From Pseudomonas oleovorans subsp. oleovorans (lineage in GTDB: Bacteria > Pseudomonadota > Gammaproteobacteria > Pseudomonadales > Pseudomonadaceae), in the NCBI RefSeq assembly GCF_002197815.1, contig NZ_NIUB01000021.1:1-64000 (forward strand): a DNA stretch of 64,000 bases, in the 5' to 3' direction. Position 1 is the first letter of the stretch. Every line of letters starts with the position of its first letter. Shown one piece after another: positions 36,158-45,435 of this stretch. The position numbers and the translations under genes were made by a program. Under the pieces are notes generated by a model. The model was not told the origin of the DNA and did no database searches. It saw only the letters and a list, made by a program, of their open reading frames with translations.

Positions 36158-37351
36158 ATGGCTCATCTGCCGCAAGTGAAAATACCCGCCACCTATATGC
36201 GTGGCGGCACCAGCAAGGGCGTGTTCTTCCGTCTGCAGGATCTGCCCGAGCGCTGCCAGGTGCCCGGCGAGGCGCGCGACAAGCTGTTCATGCGCGTGAT
36301 CGGCAGCCCCGATCCGTACTCGGCGCATATCGATGGCATGGGCGGCGCCACGTCGAGCACCTCCAAGTGCGTGATCCTGTCGAAAAGCAGTCAGCCCGAT
36401 CACGATGTCGACTACCTCTACGGTCAGGTCTCCATCGACAAGGCCTTTGTCGACTGGAGCGGCAACTGCGGCAACCTGTCCACCGCGGCAGGTGCCTTCG
36501 CCATCCATGCCGGTCTGGTCGACCCCGCACGGATTCCCGACAACGGCACCTGCGTAGTGCGTATCTGGCAGGCCAATATCCAGAAAACCATCATCGCCCA
36601 TGTACCGGTCACGGGTGGCCAGGTGCAGGAAACCGGTGACTTCGAACTGGACGGGGTGACCTTCCCGGCGGCGGAGATCGTGCTGGAATTCCTCGACCCA
36701 TCTGATGATGGCGAGGAGGGCGGTTCGATGTTTCCCACCGGCAATCTGGTCGATGATCTTGAAGTGCCGGGCATCGGTACCTTCAAGGCGACCATGATCA
36801 CCGCCGGCATCCCGACCATCTTCGTCAATGCCGAGGACATCGGCTACCAGGGCACCGAGCTGCGCGAGGCCATCAATGGCGATCCGGCGCAACTGGCGCG
36901 CTTCGAGCAGATCCGCATCGCTGGTGCGCTGCGCATGGGGCTGATCAAGACGGCCGAGGAGGCTGCGACACGTCAGCACACCCCGAAGATCGCCTTCGTC
37001 AGTCCGCCCAAGGATTACCGCACATCCAGCGGCAAGGATGTAAAAGCTGGCGATGTCGATCTGCTGGTGCGCGCGCTGTCGATGGGCAAACTGCACCACG
37101 CGATGATGGGCACTTGTGCGGTGGCCATCGGCACGGCGGCGGCGATACCAGGTACGTTGGTCAACCTGGCCGCTGGCGGCGGCGAGCGTGAGGCGGTGCG
37201 TTTTGGCCATCCGTCCGGCACCTTGCGGGTTGGTGCACAGGCTCGTCTGGTCGATGGTCAGTGGGCAGTGACCAAGGCAGTGATGAGCCGCAGTGCGCGC
37301 ATCCTCATGGAGGGCTGGGTGCGTGTGCCGGTGGCAGCTTCTAACCGCTGA
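36158..37351 (+). CDS. prpF: 2-Methylaconitate cis-trans isomerase PrpF
   Basis: 397-aa isomerase of the diaminopimelate-epimerase fold that prepares the AcnD product for hydration by aconitase. Motifs: PATYMRGGTSKGVFFRLQDLP at the start, YLYGQVSIDKAFVDWSGNCGNLSTAAGAFAI with the catalytic region, and MHHAMMGT-like KLHHAMMGTCAVAIGTAAAI near the end. The ATG at 36158 gives the conserved N-terminus; the frame is open far upstream through the repeats. It is last in the operon and followed by a terminator. Confidence 0.95.
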   Translation: MAHLPQVKIPATYMRGGTSKGVFFRLQDLPERCQVPGEARDKLFMRVIGSPDPYSAHIDGMGGATSSTSKCVILSKSSQPDHDVDYLYGQVSIDKAFVDWSGNCGNLSTAAGAFAIHAGLVDPARIPDNGTCVVRIWQANIQKTIIAHVPVTGGQVQETGDFELDGVTFPAAEIVLEFLDPSDDGEEGGSMFPTGNLVDDLEVPGIGTFKATMITAGIPTIFVNAEDIGYQGTELREAINGDPAQLARFEQIRIAGALRMGLIKTAEEAATRQHTPKIAFVSPPKDYRTSSGKDVKAGDVDLLVRALSMGKLHHAMMGTCAVAIGTAAAIPGTLVNLAAGGGEREAVRFGHPSGTLRVGAQARLVDGQWAVTKAVMSRSARILMEGWVRVPVAASNR

Positions 37352-37357
37352 AACTAG

Positions 37358-37383
37358 AAAAGGCTCGAAGTATCGAGCCTTTT
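37358..37383. terminator. Bidirectional terminator between prpF and ppsR
   Basis: AAAAGGCTCGA-AGTA-TCGAGCCTTTT, a perfect stem with T-runs on both strands. Confidence 0.93.
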
Positions 37384-37410
37384 CACTTTTGAAACATGAG
37401 CTTATGGTGG

Positions 37411-38229
37411 TTATTTAAGGCGTCGCTCAACACCTTTTTCCACCAGGATCTTGGCCGAAATCTCCTCGACCGAGAAATGCGTGGAGTTGATGAAGGCGAT
37501 ATTTTCGCGACGGAACAGACTTTCCACTTCACGCACCTCGAACTCACATTGGGCGAAGCTGGCGTAGCGGCTGTTGGGCTTGCGTTCATGGCGGATGGCG
37601 GTAAGGCGATCTGGATCGATGGTCAGGCCGAACAGCTTGTCGCGGTATTTTTTCAGCGACTCCGGAAGTTGCAGGCGCTCCATGTCGTCTTCGGTCAGCG
37701 GGTAGTTGGCTGCGCGAATGCCATATTGCATGGCCATATACAGGCAGGTGGGCGTCTTGCCGCAGCGTGATACGCCGACCAGGATCAGATCGGCCTTGTC
37801 GTAATAGTGGGTGCGGGCGCCGTCGTCATTGTCGAGGGCGAAGTTCACCGCCTCGATACGCTCCATATAGTTGGAGTGCTGACCGATGGAGTGCGACTTG
37901 CCGACGGAGTAGGAAGAGTGCGAGCTCAACTCCTGTTCCAGCGGCGAGAGAAAGGTCGAGAAGATATCGATCATGAAACCATTGGCGGTATCGAGAATGG
38001 CTCGAATATCGCGATTGACGATGGTGTCGAAGATGATCGGACGCACACCGTCCCTTTCAGCGGCGGCATCGATTTGTTGTACCATGGCGCGCGCTTTTTC
38101 GATGCTGTCGATATAAGGGCGCGTGAGTTTGGTGAACTGAATGTTCTCGAACTGCGCGAGCAGACTCTGACCCAGGGTTTCGGCGGTGATGCCGGTGCCG
38201 TCGGAGATGAAGAAAGCGGTTCGTTTCAT
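37411..38229 (-). CDS. ppsR: Phosphoenolpyruvate synthase regulatory protein PpsR
   Basis: 272-aa bifunctional kinase/pyrophosphorylase (DUF299) that uses ADP to phosphorylate and inactivate PEP synthase on a threonine next to its catalytic histidine, and removes that phosphate again. Seen: [25 protein letters not shown] at the start in two blocks, [11 protein letters not shown], the P-loop [15 protein letters not shown], and [20 protein letters not shown] at the end. The ATG at 38229 gives the standard start MKRTAFF. It is divergent from its target gene ppsA, 181 bases away. Confidence 0.95.
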   Translation of the reverse strand: MKRTAFFISDGTGITAETLGQSLLAQFENIQFTKLTRPYIDSIEKARAMVQQIDAAAERDGVRPIIFDTIVNRDIRAILDTANGFMIDIFSTFLSPLEQELSSHSSYSVGKSHSIGQHSNYMERIEAVNFALDNDDGARTHYYDKADLILVGVSRCGKTPTCLYMAMQYGIRAANYPLTEDDMERLQLPESLKKYRDKLFGLTIDPDRLTAIRHERKPNSRYASFAQCEFEVREVESLFRRENIAFINSTHFSVEEISAKILVEKGVERRLK

Positions 38230-38410
38230 TTGCGCCAAAGGCCTTAAGCTGAGTTCGATTCTTGGCTATGATAGGCCGCGTTTTTCGCCGGGGCCCACGG
38301 GTTCTGGCATTGTTACTTATTCAAGGGCAAGGCCACAATCGCGCGACCTCGGTCGTTCGACATTGCGCAGCCCGCTGAGCTTTTCCAATACAGTTAGTGG
38401 AGAGATCACC

Positions 38411-40783
38411 TTGGTAGAGTACGTAGTTTCCCTCGATAAGCTCGGCAATCACGATGTTGAGCATGTGGGGGGCAAGAACGCATCCCTCGGCGAGATGATC
38501 AGCAACCTGGCCGGCGCCGGCGTTTCGGTTCCCGGCGGTTTCGCCACTACGGCTCAGGCCTATCGCGATTTTCTCGAGCAGAGCGGCCTGAATGCGCAGA
38601 TCCACGCAGCGCTCGACGCCCTGGATGTCGATGACGTCAATGCCCTGGCCAAGACCGGCGCGCAGATTCGCCAATGGGTGATGGACGCCGAGTTCCCCGC
38701 CGAGCTGGACAAGCAGATTCGTGAAGCCTTCGCCACCATGAGCGCTGGCAACGACAACATGGCCGTGGCCGTGCGTTCTTCTGCTACCGCCGAAGACCTG
38801 CCGGATGCTTCCTTCGCCGGCCAGCAGGAAACCTTCCTCAACATCCGTGGCGTGGACAACGTGATCCGCGCCGCCAAGGAAGTCTTCGCTTCGCTGTTCA
38901 ACGACCGCGCCATCGCCTACCGCGTGCACCAGGGCTTCGATCACAAGCTGGTCGCCCTGTCTGCCGGTGTGCAGCGCATGGTGCGTTCGGAAACCGGCAC
39001 CGCCGGCGTTATGTTCACCCTGGACACCGAATCGGGCTTCCGTGACGTGGTGTTCATCACTGGTGCTTACGGTCTCGGCGAGACCGTGGTGCAGGGAGCG
39101 GTCAACCCCGACGAGTTCTACGTGCACAAGCCGACTCTGGAGGCTGGCCGTCCGGCAATCCTGCGTCGCAATCTGGGCAGCAAGGCGATCAAGATGGTCT
39201 ACGGCGACGAAGCCAAGGCCGGTCGTTCGGTCAAGACAGTCGAGGTCGACCGTGCCGATCGCGCGCGTTTCTGCATCACCGATGCCGAGGTCAGCGAGCT
39301 GGCCAAGCAGGCGCTGATCATCGAGAAACACTACGGCCGCCCGATGGACATTGAGTGGGCGAAGGATGGTGACGACGGCAAGCTGTACATCGTGCAGGCC
39401 CGCCCGGAAACCGTGAAGAGCCGCTCCAGCGCTACCGTGATGGAGCGCTACCTGCTGAAAGAGAAGGGCACCGTTCTGGTGGAAGGTCGCGCCATCGGTC
39501 AGCGCATCGGCGCCGGCAAGGTGCGGGTGATCCACGATGTGTCCGAAATGGACAAGGTGCAGCCGGGCGACGTGCTGGTCTCCGACATGACCGACCCGGA
39601 CTGGGAGCCGGTGATGAAGCGCGCCAGCGCCATCGTCACCAACCGTGGCGGGCGTACCTGCCACGCGGCGATCATCGCCCGTGAGCTGGGCATTCCGGCC
39701 GTGGTCGGTTGCGGCAACGCCACCAGCGTGCTGAAGGACGGCCAGGGCGTTACCGTCTCCTGCGCCGAAGGCGACACCGGCTTCATCTTCGAGGGTGAGC
39801 TGGGCTTCGACATCCGCAAGAACTCGGTCGATGCCATGCCGGATCTGCCGTTCAAGATCATGATGAACGTCGGCAACCCGGATCGCGCCTTCGACTTCGC
39901 CCAACTGCCGAACGAAGGTGTGGGCCTGGCCCGTCTGGAATTCATCATCAACCGCATGATCGGCGTGCACCCCAAGGCACTGCTGAACTTCTCCAGCCTG
40001 CCGCCGGAGATCAAGGACAGCGTCGAGAAGCGCATCGCTGGCTATGGCGACCCGGTCGACTTCTACGTCGAGAAGCTGGTCGAGGGCATCAGCACCCTGG
40101 CCGCTGCCTTCTGGCCGAAGAAGGTCATCGTGCGCCTGTCGGACTTCAAGTCCAACGAATACGCCAACCTGATCGGCGGCAAGCTGTACGAGCCGGAAGA
40201 AGAGAACCCGATGCTGGGCTTCCGTGGTGCTTCGCGCTACATCAGCGAATCCTTCCGCGATTGCTTCGAATTGGAATGCCGTGCGCTGAAGAAAGTGCGG
40301 GGCGAGATGGGCCTGACCAACGTCGAGATCATGGTGCCGTTCGTGCGTACCCTGGGCGAGGCGTCGCAAGTGGTCGAGCTGCTGGCCAGCAATGGCCTGG
40401 CCCGTGGTCAGGACGGCCTGAAGGTCATCATGATGTGCGAGCTGCCGTCCAACGCCATTCTGGCCGAGGAGTTCCTCGAGTTCTTCGACGGCTTCTCTAT
40501 CGGCTCCAACGACCTGACCCAGCTGACTCTGGGCCTGGACCGTGACTCCGGCATCGTTGCCCACCTGTTCGATGAGCGTAACCCTGCGGTGAAGAAGCTG
40601 CTGGCCAATGCCATCGCTGCCTGCAACAAGGCCGGCAAGTACATCGGCATCTGCGGTCAGGGCCCTTCGGATCACCCGGATCTGGCCAGGTGGCTGATGG
40701 AGCAAGGCATCGAGAGCGTCTCGCTGAACCCCGATTCGGTCCTCGACACCTGGTTCTTCCTGGCCGAGGCGCAGCCTGCCTGA
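38411..40783 (+). CDS. ppsA: Phosphoenolpyruvate synthase PpsA
   Basis: 790-aa enzyme that makes PEP from pyruvate and ATP for gluconeogenesis. N-terminal ATP-binding domain ([36 protein letters not shown] in two blocks), central swivelling domain with [14 protein letters not shown], where His418 carries the phosphate and the preceding Thr is the PpsR target, and a C-terminal PEP/pyruvate barrel with [20 protein letters not shown]. The start is TTG 38411, with GGAGAG upstream; this gives the family length and N-terminus [12 protein letters not shown]. Confidence 0.96.
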   Translation: MVEYVVSLDKLGNHDVEHVGGKNASLGEMISNLAGAGVSVPGGFATTAQAYRDFLEQSGLNAQIHAALDALDVDDVNALAKTGAQIRQWVMDAEFPAELDKQIREAFATMSAGNDNMAVAVRSSATAEDLPDASFAGQQETFLNIRGVDNVIRAAKEVFASLFNDRAIAYRVHQGFDHKLVALSAGVQRMVRSETGTAGVMFTLDTESGFRDVVFITGAYGLGETVVQGAVNPDEFYVHKPTLEAGRPAILRRNLGSKAIKMVYGDEAKAGRSVKTVEVDRADRARFCITDAEVSELAKQALIIEKHYGRPMDIEWAKDGDDGKLYIVQARPETVKSRSSATVMERYLLKEKGTVLVEGRAIGQRIGAGKVRVIHDVSEMDKVQPGDVLVSDMTDPDWEPVMKRASAIVTNRGGRTCHAAIIARELGIPAVVGCGNATSVLKDGQGVTVSCAEGDTGFIFEGELGFDIRKNSVDAMPDLPFKIMMNVGNPDRAFDFAQLPNEGVGLARLEFIINRMIGVHPKALLNFSSLPPEIKDSVEKRIAGYGDPVDFYVEKLVEGISTLAAAFWPKKVIVRLSDFKSNEYANLIGGKLYEPEEENPMLGFRGASRYISESFRDCFELECRALKKVRGEMGLTNVEIMVPFVRTLGEASQVVELLASNGLARGQDGLKVIMMCELPSNAILAEEFLEFFDGFSIGSNDLTQLTLGLDRDSGIVAHLFDERNPAVKKLLANAIAACNKAGKYIGICGQGPSDHPDLARWLMEQGIESVSLNPDSVLDTWFFLAEAQPA

Positions 40784-40807
40784 GAGCAGTAGCTGACGCG
40801 GAAAGAG

Positions 40808-40830
40808 GGCGGGTTGATCCCGCCTTTTTT
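40808..40830 (+). terminator. Terminator 1 after ppsA
   Basis: GGCGGG-TTGAT-CCCGCC followed by six T, 25 bases after the stop. Confidence 0.92.
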
Positions 40831-40848
40831 CTGGGTAGTCACGCGAAG

Positions 40849-40887
40849 CCGTCGCCAGCGATTTGAACGTCGCTCCGACGGTTTTTT
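40849..40887 (+). terminator. Terminator 2 after ppsA
   Basis: CCGTC-gcc-AGCGA-(8)-TCGCT-cc-GACGG followed by six T, a second intrinsic terminator 19 bases after the first and just before the hydrolase gene. Confidence 0.85.
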
Positions 40888-40937
40888 ATGGGTTTCGTTC
40901 TTCTTTGTGGCACAGCGCCATTGCGGTTTTCCGATCC

Positions 40938-41927
40938 ATGCAAAGCAGTAGTGAGCTTTTCCCCGTCGCGCTGATCAGTGCCGAGCTACGTGGCGATCTC
41001 AGTGAAGACGTCTATCGCCTGAAGCCCAACAACAGTCCGGATTCCAGTGTAGAGCTGGCGTTAACGCGAGTAGGGCTGGCGGATGCCGAAGGTGCGCGCG
41101 GCGTGCCTGTGGTGTTGCTGCATGGCAGTTTTTCCAACCGACGTTTCTGGTACTCGCCCAAGGGCATCGGCCTTGGCGCCTATCTGGCGCGTGCGGGGTT
41201 TGACGTGTGGATCGCCGAAATGCGCGGCCACGGCCTTTCGCCGCGCAATGAAGGCTATCGCGACAACAGCGTGGCGCAGTATGTGCACTACGACGTACCG
41301 GCCATCGCCGATTTCCTATTCGAGCAGACCGGGCAGGCCGCACACTGGATTGGCCACTCGCTAGGCGGGGTGATCCTGGCGGCTGCGTTGGGTGGTGGTT
41401 ATCTCGATCAGTCGCGTGCCAGCTCGGTTGCGTTGTTCGGCAGTCAGGTCAGCCGCAGCTACTGGCCGCTGAAGATACCTCCGATAGAGTGGGGCGCGCG
41501 TCTACTGCTGCGCGCCTTTCCTTACCTGTCCGGCCGGCGCCTGAAGCGCGGCCCTGAAGATGAACCTATCGGGCTGGCGCTGGAAGTTCTACGTTGGCTC
41601 AGGCTGTTCGGGCGATTCGGTGATGGGCGGAAGGACTGGTGGGCAGGCCTCGCTGAGGTGAGCGTACCGCTTATGGCCGTGGCAGCTGCTGCCGATTTCG
41701 ATGATCCTGCTTGGGCCTGTCGCAAGCTTCTGGAGCAATGCAGTAGCGCGCCGAGGCACTTTCTACTGTTGGGTAAGGAGAAAGGCTTCAGCAGCGATTT
41801 CGGGCACATTGAAATGTTGGTCAGCAAAGAGGCGCAGCGCGAAGTTTGGCCGCTGACCGAATACTGGCTGCAATACCTGCGACTGCCTGTAGAGTTCACC
41901 GAGCAGGCCGCCGTTGCGGGTGTCTGA
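40938..41927 (+). CDS. Alpha/beta-fold hydrolase
   Basis: 329 aa. The hydrolase core shows VPVVLLHGSFSNRRFWYSPKG (oxyanion region), FDVWIAEMRGHGLSPRNEGYRDNS, the nucleophile elbow WIGHSLGGV with Ser, and a late His in SSDFGHIEMLVSKEA. It resembles esterase/lipase-type hydrolases but is cytosolic, without a signal peptide. Substrate unknown. The ATG at 40938 is the first start after two strong terminators; an upstream start at 40863 would lie inside a terminator. The place between ppsA and rraA is shared with P. aeruginosa. Confidence 0.85.
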   Translation: MQSSSELFPVALISAELRGDLSEDVYRLKPNNSPDSSVELALTRVGLADAEGARGVPVVLLHGSFSNRRFWYSPKGIGLGAYLARAGFDVWIAEMRGHGLSPRNEGYRDNSVAQYVHYDVPAIADFLFEQTGQAAHWIGHSLGGVILAAALGGGYLDQSRASSVALFGSQVSRSYWPLKIPPIEWGARLLLRAFPYLSGRRLKRGPEDEPIGLALEVLRWLRLFGRFGDGRKDWWAGLAEVSVPLMAVAAAADFDDPAWACRKLLEQCSSAPRHFLLLGKEKGFSSDFGHIEMLVSKEAQREVWPLTEYWLQYLRLPVEFTEQAAVAGV

Positions 41928-42047
41928 GCTATCGTAACGTTTCTTCGGCGAGTGCTTGGCGGTAAGATGTGACGCATCGTTTGGTAGTGGTCATTTCCTG
42001 ATCTTCCACTTGCCTGTCGTTCATTCATTGTCGAAAGGAGTTCTGCC

Positions 42048-42536
42048 ATGCACTACATCACCCCTGATCTGTGCGATGCCTACCCGGAGTTGGTTCAGGT
42101 CGTCGAGCCGATGTTCGCCAACTACGGTGGCCGTGATTCCTTTGGTGGCCAAATCGTCACCATCAAGTGCCATGAGGACAACTCGCTGGTCAAGGAACAG
42201 GTCGATCTGCCAGGCCAGGGCAAGGTGCTGGTCGTCGATGGTGGCGGCTCGCTGCGTCGTGCGCTGCTCGGCGACATGCTGGCCGAGAAAGCGGCCAAAA
42301 ATGGTTGGGAGGGCATCCTGGTCTACGGCTGTATCCGTGATGTTGATGTCATCGCGCAGACCAACCTGGGTGTGCAGGCGCTGGCCAGTCACCCGATGAA
42401 AACCGACAAGCGCGGCATCGGTGATCTGAACGTGCCGGTTACCTTTGGTGGTGTGACCTTCAAGCCGGGCGACTACCTGTATGCCGACAACAACGGTGTG
42501 ATCGTCTCTCCGCAAGCCCTGGAAATGCCGGAATAA
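42048..42536 (+). CDS. rraA: RraA-family protein (RNase E inhibitor / aldolase fold)
   Basis: 162 aa. Starts [21 protein letters not shown] and holds [41 protein letters not shown] and [23 protein letters not shown], diagnostic for RraA. In E. coli RraA binds RNase E and slows mRNA decay; some relatives are 4-hydroxy-4-methyl-2-oxoglutarate aldolases, and the two are hard to separate by eye. AAAGGAG lies nine bases before the start. cmaX follows four bases after the stop. Confidence 0.92.
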   Translation: MHYITPDLCDAYPELVQVVEPMFANYGGRDSFGGQIVTIKCHEDNSLVKEQVDLPGQGKVLVVDGGGSLRRALLGDMLAEKAAKNGWEGILVYGCIRDVDVIAQTNLGVQALASHPMKTDKRGIGDLNVPVTFGGVTFKPGDYLYADNNGVIVSPQALEMPE

Positions 42537-42540
42537 CCCG

Positions 42541-43527
42541 ATGGTGGATCAGGACTCGGCACTGCTGCATGCCTTCGTGCTCGATGGCCGTGGTGGTGCG
42601 CGCAGCATCAGCCGCGAGCAACTGGATGGCCTGCAACTGAGCGAGCAGGAAAGCCTGTGGCTGCACTGGGATCGTAGTCAGGCCCCGGCGCAGCACTGGT
42701 TGCGCGAGCACAGTGGCCTGGATGAGTTCAGCTGTGATCTGCTACTGGAAGAGAACACCCGGCCACGCTTGCTGCCGTTGCCGCGCGATGAACTGCTGCT
42801 GTTTCTGCGGGGCATCAATCGCAATCCGGGCGCCGAGCCGGAAGACATGGTCTCGGTGCGCATCTTTGCCGATGCCCGTCGGGTGATTTCCCTGCGCCTG
42901 CGGCCGCTGCTGGCGACCGATGCGCTGATTGCCGATCTGCTGGCGGGCAAGGGGCCGCGCACGTCCTCCGAGCTGCTGCTGGAGCTGGCGCGGCACCTGA
43001 CCAACCGCGTCGATGACCTGATCGCCGAGTTGAGCGAGCAGCTCGATGTCGAAGAGGATCGTTTGGACGCTGACGAGCGCTATCGTCCCGATCACAGCCT
43101 GATGTTGCAGCTGCGCCGCCGCGCCGCCGGGCTGCGGCGTTTCCTGGCGCCGCAGCGCGACCTGTACGCGCAGATGATGCGCAGTCGCCAGCCCTGGTTC
43201 GTCGAGGATGACGACGACTACTGGAACGAACTGCACAACCGTCTGACGCGCTATCTCGAAGAGCTCGAACTGTTGCGCGAGCGCGTCAGCCTGGTACTCG
43301 AAGCTGAGAATCAGCGCCTTGCAGAGCGGATGAACCGCATCATGTACCGTTTTACCGTGATCGCCGGCATGTTCCTGTCGCTGACCTTCCTCACGGGTCT
43401 GCTGGGCATCAATGTTGGCGGCATTCCTGGCGCCGAAAGCCCGCTCGGTTTCTTTGTCGCCTGCGGCCTGATGATCCTTTTGGCGCTGGGCCAACTGCTA
43501 CTTTTCCGCCGCTGGCGCTGGTTGTGA
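42541..43527 (+). CDS. cmaX: CorA/ZntB-family divalent metal transporter CmaX
   Basis: 328-aa inner-membrane transporter of the 2-TM-GxN family. A long cytosolic domain with coiled helices (residues 1-265) is followed by helix one with the pore motif GINVGGIPGAES (GIN, as in ZntB, rather than GMN of CorA) and helix two. ZntB-like proteins move zinc or other divalent ions. It belongs to the cmaX-crfX-cmpX-sigX-oprF envelope-stress cluster. Confidence 0.9.
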   Translation: MVDQDSALLHAFVLDGRGGARSISREQLDGLQLSEQESLWLHWDRSQAPAQHWLREHSGLDEFSCDLLLEENTRPRLLPLPRDELLLFLRGINRNPGAEPEDMVSVRIFADARRVISLRLRPLLATDALIADLLAGKGPRTSSELLLELARHLTNRVDDLIAELSEQLDVEEDRLDADERYRPDHSLMLQLRRRAAGLRRFLAPQRDLYAQMMRSRQPWFVEDDDDYWNELHNRLTRYLEELELLRERVSLVLEAENQRLAERMNRIMYRFTVIAGMFLSLTFLTGLLGINVGGIPGAESPLGFFVACGLMILLALGQLLLFRRWRWL

Positions 43528-43582
43528 TGTGTGACTCATCCGCAAACTGCGGCGTCTAGCCGTGATATCCCGTGAGGTGCGC

Positions 43583-43828
43583 ATGCACGATCCATTCGAA
43601 GAATCTTTACGCGATTTGCTCAAGGCCGCGCCGTCCAGCCATGACGAAGATGCCTGTCTGCACCGGGTTCTCAAGACCGCCAACCGCCAGGTCGGAGCGG
43701 GTGACCTGTTCAGCCTGGTCGGTCACTGGGCGCAGGCGCTGATGATCGCCCTGAACAACGGTTCGGCGCATGTCGCGCCGGTTTCGCGCCGTACCCAATC
43801 CTCTGCTTCTGTTGACAAGGCTGACTGA
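43583..43828 (+). CDS. crfX: Conserved small protein CrfX
   Basis: 81 aa of unknown function, found only in pseudomonads between cmaX and cmpX. It starts MHDPFEESLRDLLKAAPSSHDED and has an amphipathic middle (VGAGDLFSLVGHWAQALMIALNNG), no signal peptide or membrane span. I chose ATG 43583, with GAGGTG four bases upstream, over GTG 43562. cmpX starts two bases after its stop, so the two are cotranslated. In P. aeruginosa the cluster is tied to SigX. Confidence 0.85.
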   Translation: MHDPFEESLRDLLKAAPSSHDEDACLHRVLKTANRQVGAGDLFSLVGHWAQALMIALNNGSAHVAPVSRRTQSSASVDKAD

Positions 43829-43829
43829 A

Positions 43830-44654
43830 ATGGAACTCGATCCCTGGACCCAAAGCCTGATCTCCGCGATGACCGCACTGTGGAGTAAGGTTGCTGGCTT
43901 CATTCCCAACCTGTTCGTGGCGCTGGTGCTGGTATTGCTTGGCTTCGTCGTGGCCAAGTTGCTCGACACGCTGCTGTCCAAGCTGCTCGGTAAGGTCGGA
44001 CTGGACCGTCTGATGACCGGTACCGGCCTGACCAAGCTGCTGGCGCGCGTCGGCATTCATGCGTCGGTATCGACCCTGATCGGCAAGATCGTTTACTGGT
44101 TCGTGCTGCTGATATTCCTGGTGTCTGCCGCTGAATCGCTCGGCCTGCAACGTGTCTCCGCGACCCTCGACGTGCTGGCGCTGTATCTGCCCAAGGTGTT
44201 CGGCGCGGCGCTGGTACTGCTGGCTGGCGTGCTCCTGGCGCAACTGGTCAGCAGCCTGGTGCGTGGCGCCGCCGAAGGCGTCGGCCTGGAGTATGCCAAC
44301 GGCTTGGGACGTGTGGCACAAGGCCTGGTGATCATCATCAGCATCTCGGTGGCCATCGGTCAGCTGGAAATCAAGACCGACCTGCTCAACAACGTCATCG
44401 CCATCGTGCTGATCTCCGTTGGCCTGGCGGTCGCGCTGGCATTGGGCCTGGGCAGCCGCGATATCGCCAGCCAGATTCTCGCTGGCATTTATGTGCGCGA
44501 GCTGTATCAGGTCGGGCAACATGTGCAGGTGGGTGAGGTCGAAGGCCAGATCGAAGAGATCGGCACAGTGAAAACCACCCTGTTGACTGATACCGGTGAG
44601 CTGGTATCGGTGGCAAATCGAGTGATGCTCGAGCAACGCGTGAACAGTCGCTGA
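43830..44654 (+). CDS. cmpX: Small mechanosensitive-channel family protein CmpX
   Basis: 274-aa membrane protein with about five hydrophobic helices and a short MscS-like segment: LGLGSRDIASQILAGIYVREL, HVQVGEVEGQIEEIGTVKTTLLTDTGELV, corresponding to the end of the pore helix and the beta domain of MscS. It lacks the large C-terminal cage of full MscS. In P. aeruginosa and P. fluorescens CmpX loss is linked to SigX activation. It is followed by a strong terminator before sigX. Confidence 0.9.
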   Translation: MELDPWTQSLISAMTALWSKVAGFIPNLFVALVLVLLGFVVAKLLDTLLSKLLGKVGLDRLMTGTGLTKLLARVGIHASVSTLIGKIVYWFVLLIFLVSAAESLGLQRVSATLDVLALYLPKVFGAALVLLAGVLLAQLVSSLVRGAAEGVGLEYANGLGRVAQGLVIIISISVAIGQLEIKTDLLNNVIAIVLISVGLAVALALGLGSRDIASQILAGIYVRELYQVGQHVQVGEVEGQIEEIGTVKTTLLTDTGELVSVANRVMLEQRVNSR

Positions 44655-44679
44655 CGGCAATCTGTTATTTTATGCAGCT

Positions 44680-44710
44680 GCCCGGCAGGTGTGACCTGCC
44701 GGGCACTTTT
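44680..44710 (+). terminator. Terminator after cmpX
   Basis: GCCCGGCAGGT-GTG-ACCTGCCGGGC is an 11-pair stem followed by ACTTTT. It ends only 26 bases before the sigX start, so a sigX promoter must overlap it or the message must read through. Confidence 0.85.
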
Positions 44711-44736
44711 CGTCCTGACTGTCGGCCCGACTCGTT

Positions 44737-45327
44737 TTGAACAAAGCCCAGCCCTTGCCCACGCGCTACGACCCCCGCGAGCTCACCGATGAAGAGCTGG
44801 TGGCACGCGCCCACGACGAGCTGTTTCATATCACTCGTGCTTATGAAGAGCTGATGAGACGCTACCAGCGCACATTATTTAACGTGTGTGCGCGTTATTT
44901 AGGGAACGAAAGGGATGCTGACGATGTCTGTCAGGAGGTGATGCTCAAAGTTCTCTATGGCCTAAAGAACTTTGAGGGTAAATCCAAGTTCAAGACCTGG
45001 CTTTACAGCATCACCTATAACGAATGCATTACTCAGTATCGAAAAGAGCGGCGTAAGCGTCGATTGATTGACGCCTTGAGTTTGGATCCGCTCGAAGAAG
45101 CTTCCGACGACAAGACACCCAAAGTCGAGGAGCGAGGCGGTCTGGATCGCTGGCTGGTTCACGTCAACCCGATCGATCGCGAGATTCTGGTGCTACGATT
45201 TGTCGCAGAGCTCGAATTTCAAGAGATTGCCGACATCATGCACATGGGCTTGAGCGCAACGAAGATGCGCTACAAGCGCGCTTTGGATCGGTTGCGGGAT
45301 AAATTTTCGGACACTTCCGAAACTTAG
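44737..45327 (+). CDS. sigX: ECF sigma factor SigX
   Basis: 196-aa extracytoplasmic-function sigma factor that drives oprF and fatty-acid/membrane genes. Region 2 is RRYQRTLFNVCARYLGNERDADDVCQEVMLKVLYGL in pieces, and region 4 DREILVLRFVAELEFQEIADIMHMGLSATKMRYKRALDRLR. The start is TTG 44737 (MNKAQ), with no good ribosome site. No anti-sigma factor gene lies beside it, as in other pseudomonads. oprF follows 108 bases downstream. Confidence 0.96.
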   Translation: MNKAQPLPTRYDPRELTDEELVARAHDELFHITRAYEELMRRYQRTLFNVCARYLGNERDADDVCQEVMLKVLYGLKNFEGKSKFKTWLYSITYNECITQYRKERRKRRLIDALSLDPLEEASDDKTPKVEERGGLDRWLVHVNPIDREILVLRFVAELEFQEIADIMHMGLSATKMRYKRALDRLRDKFSDTSET

Positions 45328-45435
45328 TTCAGCTTGCCGACTACTAAGGGAGTGGCGAACCCTGATAGAATCGCTGCCAAGTTGCCGCCTGAAGTTAACG
45401 GCGACTTATTAACCACCAAGATGGGGATTTAACGG

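Noticed and set aside
40908..40924. Sigma-54-like TGGCAC...TTGC before the hydrolase gene
   Set aside because: The GG and GC elements are two bases too far apart for -24/-12 promoters.
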